This document shows, one piece after another, positions 33,182 through 35,452 of a DNA stretch of 35,452 nucleotides. The notes beneath the pieces were generated by a model that searched no databases, had not been told where the DNA came from, and saw nothing but the letters and a program-made list of their open reading frames with translations. The stretch covers positions 1 to 35,452 of the forward strand of contig CAZHUO010000015.1 in the NCBI GenBank assembly GCA_964535715.1, written 5' to 3'. The stretch's first letter is position 1, and each line of letters opens with the position of its first letter. Source of the DNA: CAZCCC01 sp964535715 (GTDB taxonomy: Bacteria; Patescibacteriota; Patescibacteriia; Buchananbacterales; UBA6539). The translations under genes and the position numbers were made by a program.

Positions 33182-33219
33182 TTATCTTGCTTATCTTGCT
33201 TATCTTGCTTATCTTGCTT
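33182..33219. repeat. Four-and-a-half copies of the 9-mer TTATCTTGC
   Basis: Direct tandem repeats that run up to the guaB start codon and include the right inverted arm (33182-33196). Translated in frame they would add a Leu/Ile stretch; this is an artefact of the repeat. Confidence 0.85.
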
Positions 33220-34299
33220 ATGAGAGAAGCCCTAACTTTCGACGACGTTTTGCTCGTCCCCCAAAAATCTAATACCTCACCAAGCCAAGTCAGTACCGCT
33301 GTTTCGTTGGGAAAAAATTTAAAGCTGCAAATTCCTATTCTTTCCGCCGCAATGGACACCGTCACCGAAGCTGAAATGGCAATTACGCTGGCTCAAGCCG
33401 GCGGAATTGGCATTATCCATAAAAACATGACGGAATCGGCTCAAGCCGGTGAAGTTAAAAAAGTTAAAGCCCAAAATCTCCTTTGCGGCGCCTCGGTTGC
33501 TGTCGGCGAATCGGCAATTTCCAGAGCACAAACTTTAGCCAATGCTAAGGTTGACGCAATTGTCATTGATGTTGCCCATGGCCATTACTACAAAGTAGCT
33601 GAAACCATTAAAAAGCTTAAAAAAATTCTGCCTAAAAATATTGTCATAATCGGCGGCAATATCGCCAGTGGCAAAGCAACCGCCGACTTGATTAAAGCCG
33701 GCGCTGATGTTGTCAAAGTCGGAGTCGGCCCGGGCTCAATTTGCACCACCAGAATAATTGCCGGCATCGGCGTGCCCCAGCTAACTGCGGTAATGAATGC
33801 GGTTGCTGCCGCCAAAAAAACCAAAACTCCGATAATTGCCGACGGCGGAATTAAATATTCCGGCGACGTTGTCAAAGCTTTGGCAGCTGGCGCCAGTGCT
33901 GTAATGCTTGGTGGATTATTTGCCGGCACCGACGAAGCACCGGGCAAAGTAATTACTATTGGCAGCAGTAAATTCAAAGTTTACCGCGGCATGGGTTCAA
34001 TTGATGCGATGCAAAAAGGCAGCAAAGACCGCTATTTACAAAGTGGCAAAAATAATAAAGAACTGATTGCCGAAGGCGTTGTCGGCCACGTGCCTTACAA
34101 AGGCTCGGCCAAAACCGTAATTGCCCAAATGATCGGCGGCCTGCGCCAGGGCTTGGGCTATTGCGGCTCAAAAGATATTCCCGAGCTTTGGAAAAAAGCC
34201 GAGTTTGTCAGAATTTCTGTAGCCGGCTTAAAAGAAAGCCACCCGCACAGTTTGCAAAAAATTAAAGATACTCCGAATTACCGAAGCGAGTTTATATAA
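33220..34299 (+). CDS. guaB: IMP dehydrogenase lacking CBS domains
   Basis: 359 residues from ATG 33220 (MREALTFDDVLLVPQ). IMPDH oxidises IMP to XMP, the first step of GMP synthesis. Catalytic Cys175 lies in GPGSICTTR (170-178); IIADGGIKYSGD, MLGGLFAGTDEAPG, the flap YRGMGSIDAMQKGSKDRY and EGVVGHVPYKG are conserved. After HKNMTESAQAGEVKKVK the chain goes straight to the second half of the barrel, so the two CBS domains, about 120 residues that mediate nucleotide feedback, are missing. The longer frame from TTG 33187 reads through 9-mer repeats and is rejected. No ribosome-binding site; the repeats act as the immediate leader. Confidence 0.95.
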   Translation: MREALTFDDVLLVPQKSNTSPSQVSTAVSLGKNLKLQIPILSAAMDTVTEAEMAITLAQAGGIGIIHKNMTESAQAGEVKKVKAQNLLCGASVAVGESAISRAQTLANAKVDAIVIDVAHGHYYKVAETIKKLKKILPKNIVIIGGNIASGKATADLIKAGADVVKVGVGPGSICTTRIIAGIGVPQLTAVMNAVAAAKKTKTPIIADGGIKYSGDVVKALAAGASAVMLGGLFAGTDEAPGKVITIGSSKFKVYRGMGSIDAMQKGSKDRYLQSGKNNKELIAEGVVGHVPYKGSAKTVIAQMIGGLRQGLGYCGSKDIPELWKKAEFVRISVAGLKESHPHSLQKIKDTPNYRSEFI

Positions 34300-34344
34300 C
34301 CGATGCGAATCTGCAAATGAATACTAATGATACGAATAGCAATT

Positions 34345-34422
34345 AGTATCATTCGCATATATTCGCATTCATTAGCATCGGGGCCATTCGCATGTGCGCA
34401 TTCGTAGCGCGCCATGACAGGC
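34345..34422. repeat. Dispersed repeat family B, copy 2
   Basis: Close match of 14611-14686 over ~76 nt. It is preceded by an inverted repeat aatgatac/gtatcatt (about 34326-34352) and followed by a terminator on the minus strand, as copy 1 is. Confidence 0.75.
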
Positions 34423-34431
34423 ATTGGAACA

Positions 34432-34463
34432 TAAAAAAGAACCGGCAAGTTTAACCTACCGGT
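34432..34463 (-). terminator. Terminator of the Ig-like protein gene
   Basis: Stem accgg (34441-34445) / ccggt (34459-34463), extended by partial inner pairing, with A/T runs on both sides; works on the minus strand (T run from 34438 to 34433). Confidence 0.75.
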
Positions 34464-34484
34464 TTTTGATTTTTTGAACCGCAA

Positions 34485-35279
34485 TTATTCAGTGACAGTT
34501 ACCGTTGTCACTGACGAAATAGCTGTTCCAAAACAATTAGTCGCTTTGCAGAAATACTGCGAAGTTCCTAATTCGCAAGTGCTGACGTAAGTCCAGCTGT
34601 TGAACATTGTATTGCGGCCAAATGGAATTCCGTCCTTGTACCATTGATAGTACAGGTTTGGAAAACCACTGGCAACAATGGATATTACTGCCCCGTGATA
34701 TCCTGGGAGCGATTCACAAACACTAGTCACCTCCATTTCTATTGGAGGTTGTTCTTCAACAATAGGAACAAGTTGATTTGCTACAACATTTAAATCAACA
34801 TAGTTGTATGAGATACAACTTGATTCCAGTATCGCCTGTATTGAATCGATCGTTACCGGCCATACTATCCTTGGCCAGCTAATATAGCCGCCACAAGGAT
34901 TACACACACTGCGAGTTGGTCTTGTCGAACACAGCTGCCAGACATAGCCCAAGATTGTATCATTGGTATTGGGGGGCTTCAAAATGATAACCCAGCCAAA
35001 GGGAATTTTCCACTTGACCAAATTTTTCAACTGATCCCTTCTTGCCTCGTAGATCAATGGCAATAAGCCATAGTTGCAGTAGTCTTGCTCTGCCGATAGA
35101 GCAAGTGCATCCAAAATAAACCAAAGATTTCCGTGTTGCTCCAATTTATAATCAGAAATCCTGATAAATATCTGATTATTATTGGAATAAACCGGAGCCG
35201 CCAAAGACGGCAATAGCGGAGCCGCCAAAGACGATGCTGAAATAAAAACAACAACTACCACAAAAAAAACATTCTTCAT
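34485..35279 (-). CDS. Secreted protein with C-terminal Ig-like domain
   Basis: 264 residues. Signal peptide about 1-20 (MKNVFFVVVVVFISASSLAA). The central part is unrecognised, with Cys pairs such as CSTRPTRSVCNPCGG. The C-terminal ~85 residues form an Ig-like domain: ISIVASGFPNLYYQWYKDGIPF, then STCELGTSQYFCKATNCFG and SSVTTVTV, with the Trp and Cys expected in strands C and F. AAAGGTGG precedes ATG 35279, and a consensus promoter lies at 35364-35392. A surface or extracellular binding protein is the best reading. Repeat family B lies behind its terminator. Confidence 0.75.
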   Translation of the reverse strand: MKNVFFVVVVVFISASSLAAPLLPSLAAPVYSNNNQIFIRISDYKLEQHGNLWFILDALALSAEQDYCNYGLLPLIYEARRDQLKNLVKWKIPFGWVIILKPPNTNDTILGYVWQLCSTRPTRSVCNPCGGYISWPRIVWPVTIDSIQAILESSCISYNYVDLNVVANQLVPIVEEQPPIEMEVTSVCESLPGYHGAVISIVASGFPNLYYQWYKDGIPFGRNTMFNSWTYVSTCELGTSQYFCKATNCFGTAISSVTTVTVTE

Positions 35280-35363
35280 TTTGCCACCTTTCTATTTTGG
35301 TAGCTATGCCCTAATTTTGCCGCCAGGGCCTTACGGATATCTTGCTAAATGCAAGAATATTAC

Positions 35364-35392
35364 TTTATATAACAAAAAATAAAAAAAGTCAA
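35364..35392 (-). promoter_or_regulatory. Promoter TTGACT-17-TATAAA
   Basis: Minus strand: TTGACT (35392-35387), 17-bp spacer, TATAAA (35369-35364). The leader starts with a hairpin CTTGC/GCAAG (about 35355-35341). The remaining 60 bp to the window end show no gene. Confidence 0.85.
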
Positions 35393-35452
35393 GGGCATCG
35401 TAATGGGCCAATAGCTTGGCAACACCTAAGGTATAATAACCATATGACTAAT

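Noticed and set aside
33187..33219. MLILLILLILL extension of guaB as a signal peptide
   Set aside because: It is translation of the TTATCTTGC tandem repeat; IMPDH starts at MREALTFDDV.
33182..33219. CRISPR array
   Set aside because: The repeats are 9 bp, directly adjacent and without spacers; no cas genes are in the window.
33588..33977. 129-residue ORF antisense to guaB
   Set aside because: Ala/Leu/Pro-rich mirror frame of a conserved enzyme, without start signals.

Overview
The window looks like a chromosomal segment of an AT-rich Candidate Phyla Radiation (Patescibacteria, probably Parcubacteria-type) genome. The pointers are a 23S rRNA gene interrupted by homing-endonuclease group I introns, a 23S-5S unit with no 16S gene attached, many small lysine-rich proteins, families common in CPR (DUF5654, DUF3160, lamin-tail proteins, four-helix-bundle S23 proteins, alternative GlmU), a CBS-less IMP dehydrogenase and a GMP synthase without its glutaminase domain. 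TGA is used as a normal stop codon. The phylum call is an inference from gene content.

Layout. 1-4.1 kb: the 3' part of tRNA-Ala followed by three ~99-bp tandem units that each end like a tRNA 3' terminus; a nucleoside deoxyribosyltransferase-like gene, a Nudix hydrolase, a 34-residue lysine-repeat protein, an anchored Cys-rich protein and an EndoQ-type PHP endonuclease, with two copies of a dispersed noncoding repeat. 4.1-10.7 kb (minus strand): an amino-sugar nucleotide operon, TrmB-type regulator, glmS, alternative glmU, a GlmU N-terminal-like uridylyltransferase, a HAD protein, a second divergent nucleotidyltransferase and a small unknown gene. 10.9-15.3 kb: unknown genes, a PHP phosphoesterase divergent from a 34-bp perfect palindrome, a kinase-fold protein, a ribbon-helix-helix/sugar-nucleotidyltransferase fusion and two small co-transcribed genes. 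15.5-21.2 kb (minus): 5S and 23S rRNA. The 23S carries two group I introns, placed here to the base by P1 pairing, and an IVS-like insertion at helix 45; its leader holds a strong promoter and an attenuator-like pair of competing hairpins. 21.2-26.3 kb: DUF5654, CapA-like and DUF3160 envelope proteins, then tRNA-Leu(UAG) inside an unusually long continuous helix. 26.4-35.4 kb: a candidate small RNA, two four-helix-bundle genes bracketed by inverted repeats, a lamin-tail/PKD surface protein, class II aldolase, several small proteins with strong promoters, guaA (ATPase part), guaB, and a secreted Ig-like protein.

Functional threads. GlmS, alternative GlmU and the GlmU-like transferase together cover most of UDP-GlcNAc synthesis (GlmM is not in the window), with a sugar-sensor regulator at the operon head. 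guaA and guaB supply GMP. CapA, DUF3160, lamin-tail and Ig-like proteins and several one-helix peptides point to investment in the cell surface. Promoters are strikingly uniform (TTGACA, 17-bp spacer, then TAAGAT, TAAAAT, TATAAT or similar), and mRNAs of small proteins tend to have structured 5' ends and strong terminators. The least ordinary signals are the tRNA-tail-like tandem repeats, the clamped tRNA-Leu, the rRNA leader switch and the inverted-repeat-flanked S23-family genes.
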